A stretch of 64,000 nt of DNA from a virus, in IMG/VR virus record IMGVR_UViG_3300049846_000628, positions 1-64,000 of that record; one strand, written 5' to 3'. This document shows, one piece after another, positions 36,924 to 44,554 of the stretch. Position 1 is the first letter of the stretch. Each line of letters starts with the position of its first letter. Both the position numbers and the translations under genes were made by a program. The notes beneath the pieces were generated by a model that was not told where the DNA came from, did not search any database, and worked only from the letters and a program-made list of their open reading frames with translations.

Positions 36924-37282
36924 AACATATAACTCCCGTTTTGCTGCTAGCAACGGGACTTATATCTCCTTGCATCGCAGCCCCAGTTACGCCCAACTTT
37001 ACGAGTGGGACAATTACTTCGGAAACAAGAACTCGTACCGAAGTAGTTGAGGTTATCAAACAAGTAGAATATTCAACCGGAAATTCTTATACTGTTACTG
37101 GTACAAACATCAATATTCCAGACCGTCCAGGTCCAGGGGCGAACTATAGCATTATCAATCAAGGTGCTCCATTCCAGTTTAGTGAAACTCAATTGACTCC
37201 TGGAATTGCTAAAGAGACATGGATAGACCGAAAAACAACAGAAGAATCTATAACAAATACTATATCGGTCTTTACGCAATAA
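36920..37282 (+). CDS. Secreted repeat protein 2 (120 aa)
   Basis: GTG start in a GTGA overlap, then signal peptide MKHITPVLLLATGLISPCIA. Residues 55-95 repeat the TGTNIxI...NYxIxxxGAPFxFSET domain of the gene before it. Paralogue by tandem duplication. Confidence 0.75.
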   Translation: MKHITPVLLLATGLISPCIAAPVTPNFTSGTITSETRTRTEVVEVIKQVEYSTGNSYTVTGTNINIPDRPGPGANYSIINQGAPFQFSETQLTPGIAKETWIDRKTTEESITNTISVFTQ

Positions 37283-37836
37283 TGTTTGCTGGGTCAGCAA
37301 TGGCTCAGCAAGCACCATCAAACACCAATATAGCAGGACCCTCAGCATCTGCAACTGGTAACGTAACTAACCAGGCTGTTCAGGTGCTTCAGGGTCCTTT
37401 TGCTTTGAATACTTATGGTGCTGGTGTTTCATGTCAAGGTCCAACACTGAACTTACAAACATTTGGATACAACAGTCTTTCCAATAACACAGACCCAACA
37501 TCATATCAACAGAATTCAATCAACGCTGGTCTATCTGCAGGATTCTCCATACCTCTTGATGGTTCACTTCAAGAACTCTGCAAGCAAAGAGTTCGCACAG
37601 AAATTACAAGACAACAGGCAGAAGCAGACAAAGCAAGACTTGATTTTGAACTTGTAAGACTTCTCAAATGTGGAGAAGCAAAAAAAGCAGGTATTGACTT
37701 CCACCCAACTAGTCCTTATGCGAAAGTCTGTGCTGATGTAATTGTCCAACCACCCAAAATTGTTACAATTGACCCAGTGGGTTCAATAAATAATAAGTTA
37801 TCAGCAACACAAAACAATGTCCAAGTCACCAAATAA
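37219..37836 (+). CDS. Secreted protein 3 (205 aa)
   Basis: Start 37219 gives a plausible signal peptide (basic MDRPKNNRRIYNK, then YYIGLYAIMFAGSAMAQ), though it overlaps the previous gene by 64 bases; ATG 37282 is the alternative. The middle (VQVLQGPFALNTYGAGVSCQ) is followed by an Arg/Glu coiled coil (ELCKQRVRTEITRQQAEADK) and a CGEAKKAGIDFHPTSPYAKV stretch. Envelope or virion role; unknown family. Confidence 0.7.
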   Translation: MDRPKNNRRIYNKYYIGLYAIMFAGSAMAQQAPSNTNIAGPSASATGNVTNQAVQVLQGPFALNTYGAGVSCQGPTLNLQTFGYNSLSNNTDPTSYQQNSINAGLSAGFSIPLDGSLQELCKQRVRTEITRQQAEADKARLDFELVRLLKCGEAKKAGIDFHPTSPYAKVCADVIVQPPKIVTIDPVGSINNKLSATQNNVQVTK

Positions 37837-37939
37837 GGGCAAAAAGGGTTCTGGTGGAGCAGGTTCTGCTAATAATAAGAAACAGAATTCTGGAAACGCT
37901 AACGCCAAGAAGGCGAAAAACGGCGGCAAGAAAAAGTAA
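37817..37939 (+). CDS. Lys/Asn/Gly-rich basic peptide (40 aa)
   Basis: MSKSPNKGKKGSGGAGSANN then KKQNSGNANAKKAKNGGKKK; strongly basic and disordered, likely nucleic-acid or surface binding. Overlaps the previous gene by 20 bases. It could be a low-complexity artefact, but start and stop fit the operon. Confidence 0.5.
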   Translation: MSKSPNKGKKGSGGAGSANNKKQNSGNANAKKAKNGGKKK

Positions 37940-37976
37940 GGGTGGTTAAACCAAAAAGTTTTCAACTGGTAACACC

Positions 37977-38177
37977 ATGCCACGAGAATGGAACACTCCA
38001 AAGAGGGAGTGTTGGAATGGTCCAATCCATAACATACTCAAAGCAATAGATAATCATACTCGTCTATGGATGGAAACTGGAGATTCTTGGCATGAAGAAC
38101 AATCTCAAATATTGAGAAAGTATGTAAAAGACTTGAAGATTTGGATTCATAAACAAGAAGGAGTATGGGATGAATGA
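37977..38177 (+). CDS. Hypothetical protein (66 aa)
   Basis: MPREWNTPKRECWNGPIHNI, then a helical HTRLWMETGDSWHEEQSQIL region. Soluble, Trp-rich. Co-oriented with flanking genes. No domain recognised. Confidence 0.7.
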   Translation: MPREWNTPKRECWNGPIHNILKAIDNHTRLWMETGDSWHEEQSQILRKYVKDLKIWIHKQEGVWDE

Positions 38178-38322
38178 ATTTCCTTGGGGTGTAATTACTA
38201 TACTTGGTTGTGGTCTTATCTTTACATTATATGTAATTTACTACATATTAAGGTTAGCTCATTTGGAGATGAAAGATGAAACATCTAGCACTCATTCTAT
38301 CCACGACAAGTCTTCTGATTAG
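38170..38322 (+). CDS. Small single-helix membrane protein (50 aa)
   Basis: MNEFPWGVITILGCGLIFTL then YVIYYILRLAHLEMKDETSS: one transmembrane helix and a polar tail. Overlaps the genes on both sides (8 and 47 bases). Confidence 0.55.
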   Translation: MNEFPWGVITILGCGLIFTLYVIYYILRLAHLEMKDETSSTHSIHDKSSD

Positions 38323-38488
38323 TGGAGCACTTTGCTATGGTGCCTATGTTACTTATCAAAAAGCACAAAAGATTCTGGACAATCCAGAAGAGTTTGTTGG
38401 TGCTGTTGTAGAAAAGCAAGTTACTAAAGCATTTGAAAAACTTCCTATCCCCAAACTAAATACTCAGAAGTTCAGTTTACCTTTTTAA
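38276..38488 (+). CDS. Small membrane-anchored protein (70 aa)
   Basis: MKHLALILSTTSLLISGALC is a hydrophobic anchor or signal; the rest (YQKAQKILDNPEEFVGAVVE) is helical. One-base overlap with the nuclease gene. Unknown function. Confidence 0.65.
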   Translation: MKHLALILSTTSLLISGALCYGAYVTYQKAQKILDNPEEFVGAVVEKQVTKAFEKLPIPKLNTQKFSLPF

Positions 38489-38925
38489 TGGAAAAAGATC
38501 CTTATATCTACAGAATTAAATCTATTTTAAAAGTTGTGGATGGAGATACAATAGATGCGTCAATAGATTTAGGGTTTGATATAAGTTTAGAAAAAAGAAT
38601 TCGTCTTGCTGGGGTTGATACTCCTGAGTCACGAACTACAGATGCGAAGGAGAAGATACTTGGACTCGAAGTTAAAGAGTGGCTCAAGAAAAAGTTAGAA
38701 GGTCAAACTGATATTATCGTTAAAACAGAACTCCCAGATTCTACCGAAAAGTACGGAAGAATTCTGGGACATTTGTTTATTGGAGATAAAGAAGTATCTG
38801 CAGTTAATAAAAAGAAATCTGTAAATCAGCAGATGATTGATGAAGGATATGCTTGGGAATATGATGGTGGAACCAAGAAGAAAGATTTTGCTTTACTTGA
38901 ATCAAAAAGACAAGCGAGCAGATAA
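38488..38925 (+). CDS. Thermonuclease (SNase) family nuclease (145 aa)
   Basis: VVDGDTIDASIDLGFDISLE, then RIRLAGVDTPESR and EKYGRILGHLFIGDKEV hold the calcium ligands (Asp in DGDT, Asp in GVDTPE) and catalytic Arg/Glu of staphylococcal nuclease. No signal peptide, so it acts in the cytoplasm. Possibly degrades host DNA or RNA. Its tail overlaps the convergent gene by 24 bases. Confidence 0.9.
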   Translation: MEKDPYIYRIKSILKVVDGDTIDASIDLGFDISLEKRIRLAGVDTPESRTTDAKEKILGLEVKEWLKKKLEGQTDIIVKTELPDSTEKYGRILGHLFIGDKEVSAVNKKKSVNQQMIDEGYAWEYDGGTKKKDFALLESKRQASR

Positions 38926-39789
38926 TTTCTTAGCAATTTTCTTTGGTGGGGCATAGAGAGGTTTGAATCTCTCTTGCCCCTCTTTTGTAAATTTAGTTTT
39001 GATTGGTTCATCAATAATCACTTTATTTTCAATCTCATAAAGAGTATTCTTTTCTATCTGATCACGGATATATTGTTCCACATTATCCGTCTGTGCAACA
39101 AGTCTTGTTCCCTCCGAAGAATACTCAAAAATATCAATGTGCCCTGCTTCCGCCATTACATAATGAAGCACGGGTTTGACTTGTTTGATTTTGATTTTGA
39201 ACTTATTCTTTGCTGCTTCCTTGATAAATGGTTCTGCAGCATTCTTTAGGGCATTGAAGATTGCTGTTGATGCTACGGTAGCAGCAGTTGTGACTACGGC
39301 GACAGCACCAGCCGTAGCAACAATAGAAGGATCAGGTAAATTAATATTGACTCCACCGACAGTAAAAGTTGGGGTAAGTGATGGTTTATCTGCTGGTATT
39401 TCAGCAACTGTATTGGTTGTTGGTGCCGCTTGAGCAACCTGCGGAGTAGGGTCAGGCAATGCTCTAGATTTATCTGGTTCTAGTTGCTCCTGACCCTTCT
39501 GCTGTGCTCTCACGGCAGCATCAAACTGCTCCTGAGTTGGAACATCAATAACAGGGTAATCCAAAGTGGGGTTATGTACTTCTATGATAGGAAGAGAAAG
39601 ACCCCTTATAACAGAAGATCCAGATTGATCAGGCTTCCCTAGACGCTCTACTATAGTCTGGGGAATCTCCCGAATCACAGTTTGGGCAACCTGCGTCTTG
39701 GGCAACTGCAGGGGCGATATCTGCTGGTGGTTCAGGTTCTGGAGTTGGCTCAACTGCAGTGACTGCAGGTTGGGTATCTGGTTTGGCAT
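38902..39789 (-). CDS. Large hypothetical/virion protein (295 aa)
   Basis: Q/L-rich start (IPNLQSLQLSQLQNLNHQQI), Pro-rich middle, a hydrophobic Ala-Val stretch (VATAGAVAVVTTAATVASTA) and a conserved-looking C-terminal domain (KFKIKIKQVKPVLHYVMAEA). The first about 53 residues overlap the next gene upstream in another frame, so the true start may be later, although no internal Met precedes residue 200. Role unknown. Confidence 0.65.
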   Translation of the reverse strand: MPNQIPNLQSLQLSQLQNLNHQQISPLQLPKTQVAQTVIREIPQTIVERLGKPDQSGSSVIRGLSLPIIEVHNPTLDYPVIDVPTQEQFDAAVRAQQKGQEQLEPDKSRALPDPTPQVAQAAPTTNTVAEIPADKPSLTPTFTVGGVNINLPDPSIVATAGAVAVVTTAATVASTAIFNALKNAAEPFIKEAAKNKFKIKIKQVKPVLHYVMAEAGHIDIFEYSSEGTRLVAQTDNVEQYIRDQIEKNTLYEIENKVIIDEPIKTKFTKEGQERFKPLYAPPKKIAKKLSARLSF

Positions 39790-39991
39790 CGTCCTTTTCA
39801 GCGTCTTTCTTCATAGTGTTGACACCAAATGTTGCTGCTGAAGCAGTGAATACAGTAGCAATAAAAGTCGGGTCCATTTTAGGCAACAGACCCGCATAGC
39901 TAGCAGTAAGTAGTGCAGCACTCCAACTCAAAACAGCAACACGAATAACAGTACCCATACATTTTTCTCTTTTTTGTGCTTTATCGCTCAT
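39629..39991 (-). CDS. Membrane protein with Pro/Asp-rich tail (120 aa)
   Basis: MSDKAQKREKCMGTVIRVAV, two hydrophobic stretches (AVLSWSAALLTASYAGLL; ATVFTASAATFGV), then an acidic P/E/D tail with CPNCDSGD. Start 39991 follows a CATAAATAG late-type box. It overlaps the following gene by 161 bases, among the longest overlaps in the window. Confidence 0.65.
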   Translation of the reverse strand: MSDKAQKREKCMGTVIRVAVLSWSAALLTASYAGLLPKMDPTFIATVFTASAATFGVNTMKKDAEKDDAKPDTQPAVTAVEPTPEPEPPADIAPAVAQDAGCPNCDSGDSPDYSRASREA

Positions 39992-40025
39992 TGTCCGTGA
40001 GTGAAGTTTCTCCACTATTTATGAA

Positions 40026-42311
40026 TTAGAACCTAAACTTGACCTTACCAGAAACAGAATTTGTGGTTACACCATCAAATTTTCCGTGAGTTCCTTCAAC
40101 AAATAAGAACTGGTTGTAATCAAGAGATGCCTTCACCTGATAAGAAGAATCAGTTCTATAGAGACCCTCTACACCAAATCCAATCTTACCACTTCTTTCT
40201 TCAATCTTAAGTCCAATCTCACCAACATTAGTGGTTTGATTGAATGAACCAACCTTTCTAGCAGACTGAATTGAACCCGTTTCAGTATATCCATTTCTAG
40301 ATACATTCTGAATTATGTGTCCAATAAATGGTTTGACTGCCTTTGAAAGATGCCAATATAAACGATTAGAAACCCACCACTCAGAACCAGTAGTCTCTCC
40401 AGAATTATTAAAGACACCCTCTACGGTTCTATTGTAATTGTATCTGCTGTTTGCAATTGCAGCATTTGTATTCAGAGTAAATGTATTACCGTGAAGAGTA
40501 TTGAAGACTCCAATATGTTGTTTATTCTGAGTCGTCTTACTATCAGAACCATTCAGATTTACGTTGACTTGATTATACTGAGCACCAACGGTCCATCCTT
40601 TGGTTAGGTCAAGTTCAAATCCACCACCAAAGATTTTAGTATCAGCATTATATCCACCATCAGCATATGATTGAACAAAACGATTGTTCTCAAATACTCT
40701 AAACTTCTGTTTGGTTCTTGATGGTTCGTGATTCAGAAGAGAATTGATACCATCATTCAGTCCATCAAGAACTTGAAGTTGGTCTACACGACCTTGATAG
40801 TAATCGTAAGAGTCAGATACTGCGACAGATTCAGACAATGAATAAGTATTTGTTGGAGTTCCCTCAGTAACTACTGTGGTTCCATCAGCATAAACAGTCG
40901 TTGTTACTGGTGTAGTTGTTGTAGTAGTAACCATTGGTGTGGTTACTGTTGTGACTGTTTGCTTCGTGATTTTCTGTTTTGAACCACTTACTTTGGAATT
41001 GTAATTATATTCCTTTGTAGTGACTGATGGTAAAGTTTCAGATGCAGCAACTACAGAAGAAACTGCTGGAGCAATCGTAGATGTATAGTTCAGAACAGTT
41101 CCAGTAACTTGTGAAGTAGAAGAACCATTTGATGTAGAAGATGTTACAACTGGAGTTCCATTGGATGTTGTTGTAGAACCATCCGAATATGTGGTGGTTG
41201 TAACTGGAGTTGTGGTTGTAGTTGTTGTAGTAACTGGTGTTGTTGTTACCACAGTATCAGTATAATTTTGGATTGTTCCGTATCCATTTTCATCAAGAGT
41301 GTTTACATCATAAGTTACTTGTGCAGTTACAGAAACATCAGTTGTTGATGTTGTTGTTACAACTTGGTCAGTTGTTGTAGTTCCAGTAACTGTTGGAGTT
41401 GATGGAGTTGGATTTACTGTAGGAGCATTTGGATTGTTAGGAGCAACCGCACCAAATGGTTGTCCGTTAGCCAAAGTGGTTCCTGGTTGACTATCAACTA
41501 AAAGAACTGGTGAAAGTGATGTATCTCCAAGGTTGAATACTGCGAATCCTAATAAGTAATCGCCAGTTGTATCAACTTGATATGTGGATACTTGCCATCC
41601 AGTAGAACCATAAGTTCCTGTTGAATAATCGCCAGTTCCTGGATTGGTAAATCCAAGTAAAGCATAATTCTGGACATAGTTGTTTACAGTAACAACTGGT
41701 GTAGAACCTGTTCCTTGGAATACAAGAGATGTAATAGAACCATCATTAAATGGAACATAATCAGTTCCAATATAGTTCCAAGACATCGTATAGGTTGTTC
41801 CTGCGGTCAAGGATATATTCTTAGTAAACCAAGCAGCATTAGTAGGATTTGGATTTCCGAGACCTGATGCTTGTTGGTCTTGCTGAAGTTTTGTTTTGAT
41901 TGCTTGATTCTCTACAGATGTAAGTCCTAATGCAGATGTTGCGGCATCAAAAGTTACGTTTCCAGTTGGTTGTAATGCAGCACCATAAGTTCCATATGGG
42001 GCAAATGTCCAAGTGGTTGGTGATACCGATGGTTGATAATATGGGTTAGGAGAACCATCAGGCTTAGTTGGACTTCCTACTGCAGGGTGTGATGGGGCAC
42101 TGAATGTTACTGAACCGTTGATAAGAGTAACTCCAGTTCCGTTACCAGTAATGGTTCCATTCGTAAGAGTCCCTGTTTGAGAACCAATGTTCCAACCAGA
42201 TAAAGACCCTCCCTCAAAATCTGTACCAGAAATTGTATCTGCGTATGCTACTGTTGGCACTCCAAAAAGAAGCGCAGACGCTGCAGCAAGCGCCTTTTGC
42301 GTGTAAGACAT
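40026..42311 (-). CDS. Autotransporter-like outer-membrane protein (761 aa)
   Basis: Signal peptide MSYTQKALAAASALLFGVPT ... AYA; a passenger starting ISGTDFEGGSLSGWNIGSQT with PEP-CTERM-like beta-sandwich features; a long Thr/Val linker (residues about 300-490, many TTT/PVTTTT runs) with two copies of VTTTxYxDGTT; then about 250 residues alternating as barrel strands (KIFGGGFELDLTKGWTVGAQ; KIGFGVEGLYRTDSSYQVKA) ending KVKFRF with terminal Phe. This is the layout of type V autotransporters, very unusual in a phage. It would sit in the host outer membrane. No protease or adhesin motif is recognised in the passenger. Confidence 0.8.
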   Translation of the reverse strand: MSYTQKALAAASALLFGVPTVAYADTISGTDFEGGSLSGWNIGSQTGTLTNGTITGNGTGVTLINGSVTFSAPSHPAVGSPTKPDGSPNPYYQPSVSPTTWTFAPYGTYGAALQPTGNVTFDAATSALGLTSVENQAIKTKLQQDQQASGLGNPNPTNAAWFTKNISLTAGTTYTMSWNYIGTDYVPFNDGSITSLVFQGTGSTPVVTVNNYVQNYALLGFTNPGTGDYSTGTYGSTGWQVSTYQVDTTGDYLLGFAVFNLGDTSLSPVLLVDSQPGTTLANGQPFGAVAPNNPNAPTVNPTPSTPTVTGTTTTDQVVTTTSTTDVSVTAQVTYDVNTLDENGYGTIQNYTDTVVTTTPVTTTTTTTTPVTTTTYSDGSTTTSNGTPVVTSSTSNGSSTSQVTGTVLNYTSTIAPAVSSVVAASETLPSVTTKEYNYNSKVSGSKQKITKQTVTTVTTPMVTTTTTTPVTTTVYADGTTVVTEGTPTNTYSLSESVAVSDSYDYYQGRVDQLQVLDGLNDGINSLLNHEPSRTKQKFRVFENNRFVQSYADGGYNADTKIFGGGFELDLTKGWTVGAQYNQVNVNLNGSDSKTTQNKQHIGVFNTLHGNTFTLNTNAAIANSRYNYNRTVEGVFNNSGETTGSEWWVSNRLYWHLSKAVKPFIGHIIQNVSRNGYTETGSIQSARKVGSFNQTTNVGEIGLKIEERSGKIGFGVEGLYRTDSSYQVKASLDYNQFLFVEGTHGKFDGVTTNSVSGKVKFRF

Positions 42312-42316
42312 AAAAA

Positions 42317-42372
42317 CAAGGTGAGTTGGTGTGGTAGTAATTTTCTAGAACTACCAAACACAACTCACCTTG
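42317..42372 (-). terminator. Long hairpin before the autotransporter gene
   Basis: CAAGGTGAGTTG...CAACTCACCTTG with an inner GGTAGT/ACTACC extension gives a stem of about 18 bp with an internal loop, ending in five T and 5 bases before the ATG. A second hairpin (GTTTCAAC/GTTGAAAC) lies just upstream. It can terminate the lysozyme transcript and also block ribosome access to the next start. Confidence 0.7.
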
Positions 42373-42419
42373 GTGTGGGTTTGAGTTGCAGTTTCAACTC
42401 ACTGGTTGAAACTATTTAG

Positions 42420-43085
42420 TCATCCTTTCTTCCAGGCTTCACCTTCTGCCTTTCTTCTACGTGCAAGACCTGCTTCTACATTTGAACCAGGATTGCGATA
42501 GAGATATAAGGCATCGGGAACTAGATCCCACTCCTTATTCTTCAAGCGTTTAGTAATAGTATTAAAGTTATCACCACCGTAAAAACCGGCACCAAGATTA
42601 TAAGCAAAGCTGAGCAGAGCGCCTCTTTTTCCATCTGACATTTCATTCCAATGTGGGATTTTGCGAAGTGCAGGAAGGAACTGATTCTTACATTGACTGA
42701 TCAATAAATCATCTGCTTCCTGTTGAGTGATTGTATCACCAAGTTTAAATGGTGATCCATCTTTCTTTCTGGTTGATCCCCAACCGATTGTAATTGGAAG
42801 TCCACCAGTTAAAGGATCGGGATACGCTTTTAGGTGACATCCTTCAAACTCTTTAATTAACTTGATGCCCATCATAGGAACATCATCGCCACCAACTACA
42901 GGAGCTGCAGCAGCAGGTGCTGGTGCAGCATTACCCTTTTTTCCTCTATAAATCTCCGCCCAATCTACCGTATCATCAAGATACTTGACTGGGAGATTAT
43001 CTTCCAACCATTGAACTGCTTTAACGTGGTTAGGATTCTTCTCGTCATAAAACTTGAAGAAGTTGTGTAGATCAATTCTTGCCAT
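42420..43085 (-). CDS. GH24 lysozyme with N-terminal DLHNFF domain (221 aa)
   Basis: Residues 75-221 are T4-type lysozyme: KLIKEFEGCHLKAYPDPLTG then GLPITIGWGSTR, with catalytic Glu, Asp and Thr in E-8aa-D-5/6aa-T spacing, and ALLSFAYNLGAGFYGG. The N-terminal 50 residues (IDLHNFFKFYDEKNPNHVKA, VQWLEDNLP) are shared with the C39-like gene upstream. An Ala/Pro linker (NAAPAPAAAAPV) joins them. No signal peptide, so it needs a holin or virion delivery. Confidence 0.93.
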   Translation of the reverse strand: MARIDLHNFFKFYDEKNPNHVKAVQWLEDNLPVKYLDDTVDWAEIYRGKKGNAAPAPAAAAPVVGGDDVPMMGIKLIKEFEGCHLKAYPDPLTGGLPITIGWGSTRKKDGSPFKLGDTITQQEADDLLISQCKNQFLPALRKIPHWNEMSDGKRGALLSFAYNLGAGFYGGDNFNTITKRLKNKEWDLVPDALYLYRNPGSNVEAGLARRRKAEGEAWKKG

Positions 43086-43170
43086 TTTTGTCTCCGAAAT
43101 AACGTTGATAAAGTTCGTTTGCCTCTAGATGCTTTCCGCTATTTGTAAGATCTCTAATGACCTTAAGCAT
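43072..43170 (-). CDS. Small hypothetical protein (32 aa)
   Basis: MLKVIRDLTNSGKHLEANEL followed by YQRYFGDKNGKN; helical. Overlaps the lysozyme start by 14 bases. No function known; short, so moderate confidence. Confidence 0.5.
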   Translation of the reverse strand: MLKVIRDLTNSGKHLEANELYQRYFGDKNGKN

Positions 43171-43183
43171 CTTTCTTTTAAAA

Positions 43184-43855
43184 TTAGTCGAAGATTCTGC
43201 CCCATCCATCGTTGCCTCCTGGGCACCAACGGTGCTTAAGAACTGCTTTGGTGTAGATGGTTTTCTTACCGTTAGTCACAGGACCAGTGTAATTATCATT
43301 CAGAGAACCATATGGATCATTTACATAATATCCTTTACCATCTGGGGTCTTACCGATTACAACACACATATGCCCACCAGTAGGTGCAGAAAGAGAACCC
43401 CTGTGAAGGATACCAATAACGACAGGCTTCCCAGCATCGAGACTTTTATCAATATCAGCAAAAGAAAGATTGTAACTAAAGTGTGACTTAACTCCATAAC
43501 CAGCCAGAACTTTTGTCTGTACGGAGTGATCAGTTGTATCACCAATTGCGAATACTTTCTTAACGTATTCATCATCACCTTTGATGCTTCCTGGCTTGAG
43601 GAACGCAAGGCACATAGCGCACGATGAACTGTTGCAAGTTCTATGTGCATCTCTGTAGTTGTCTACTTGATTAAAGTATGGAACATTGAGAACTGCTGGA
43701 GTTGGTGGTTTAGTTCTGTAAATACCAATCCAGTCAGTTTCTGCATCGTCAAGAAATTGAGCAGGTAGGTTATCTTCTAACCATTGAACTGCTGCTACAT
43801 GATTTGAATTATTTTCGTCGTAAAACTTGAAAAAGTTATGAAGGTCAAGAGTCAT
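43184..43855 (-). CDS. C39-like peptidase with N-terminal DLHNFF domain (223 aa)
   Basis: The N-terminal 50 residues (LDLHNFFKFYDENNSNHVAA ... VQWLEDNLP) match the GH24 protein. The rest, PYFNQVDNYRDAHRTCNSSS then CAMCLAFL (catalytic Cys) and GGHMCVVIGKTPDGKGYYVN (His) with DPYG (Asp), is a C39-type papain-like fold used by phage endopeptidases. It may cut peptide cross-links while GH24 cuts glycan. Confidence 0.85.
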   Translation of the reverse strand: MTLDLHNFFKFYDENNSNHVAAVQWLEDNLPAQFLDDAETDWIGIYRTKPPTPAVLNVPYFNQVDNYRDAHRTCNSSSCAMCLAFLKPGSIKGDDEYVKKVFAIGDTTDHSVQTKVLAGYGVKSHFSYNLSFADIDKSLDAGKPVVIGILHRGSLSAPTGGHMCVVIGKTPDGKGYYVNDPYGSLNDNYTGPVTNGKKTIYTKAVLKHRWCPGGNDGWGRIFD

Positions 43856-44033
43856 CTTCTTCTCCTATAAACTCTAATGAGAAAATATTATGGTCTAAGA
43901 TATCTGGATTCAACCATTCACTGAACTCAGATTGAATCGCATGGGCATCTTCAATATTTTCTTCACATAGAGTATGAATCCGATCAATCGCCCAATCATG
44001 AGTTTCCTGAAGCGTCTCTTCCAAAGTTACCAT
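43845..44033 (-). CDS. Small acidic protein (62 aa)
   Basis: MVTLEETLQETHDWAIDRIH then TLCEENIEDAHAIQSEFSEW. Its first 13 codons lie inside the end of the GIY-YIG gene. No domain recognised. Confidence 0.65.
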   Translation of the reverse strand: MVTLEETLQETHDWAIDRIHTLCEENIEDAHAIQSEFSEWLNPDILDHNIFSLEFIGEEDDS

Positions 44034-44445
44034 AATCTTTTCGCATATAGCGTCCTAGAATATTGCTATTGTAGTACGCTGGACTTCCATCGTCAAGAGA
44101 CTCTTTCAACACATTATTTAGGAAAAGCTGTCTTGTTTCTTCATAATTACAATCCCCTTTTGTTTTATGAAGACTTATAATTTCTCTATTGAAAAACTCT
44201 TTACCATATTTTTTAATATCCTCCTTCAACTCAGGGCAAGAACCATAATACTTTTTCCAATCTGATTCTTGCTTTACTTTTCTCTTCTTTCCTGGAGGAG
44301 TTCTAAAAGACCAAAAATACTTTCTACCCCAATATTTACGGTCAGTTTTATTACAAGATATAAGATAAACAAAACCAAAATAATCTTGAATATCAGAAGA
44401 CTCAAAAATTTCCCCATTGAATCTCCAAGGGTTTTCATAACTCAT
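43996..44445 (-). CDS. GIY-YIG family endonuclease, SegE-like (149 aa)
   Basis: DYFGFVYLISCNKTDRKYWG, then RKYFWSFRTPP with W-rich KQESDWKKYYGSCPELKEDI and a Glu in FNREIISLH. This matches the short GIY-YIG nucleases of T4-like phages (SegE type). The start codon lies in an inverted repeat CTCATA (44459-44464) / TATGAG (44441-44446). Insertion before the small acidic gene is suggested by their overlap. Confidence 0.8.
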   Translation of the reverse strand: MSYENPWRFNGEIFESSDIQDYFGFVYLISCNKTDRKYWGRKYFWSFRTPPGKKRKVKQESDWKKYYGSCPELKEDIKKYGKEFFNREIISLHKTKGDCNYEETRQLFLNNVLKESLDDGSPAYYNSNILGRYMRKDYGNFGRDASGNS

Positions 44446-44508
44446 ACTATAGAATCTTTATGAGCTATTATTTATCTTCAACGGAGACAAACCTAGTCTA
44501 GCAATAAA

Positions 44509-44534
44509 AAAGCACCCCTGTCAAGAGGTGCTTT
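44509..44534 (-). terminator. Terminator after virion gene, -35-like loop
   Basis: AAAGCACCTC-TTGAC-AGGGGTGCTTT followed by six T, 20 bases after the stop at 44555. The loop gives TTGACA, and TAGACT lies 18 bases downstream, so a weak promoter may again be fused to it. Confidence 0.85.
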
Positions 44535-44554
44535 ATAAAATTTTAAAAGTAATA

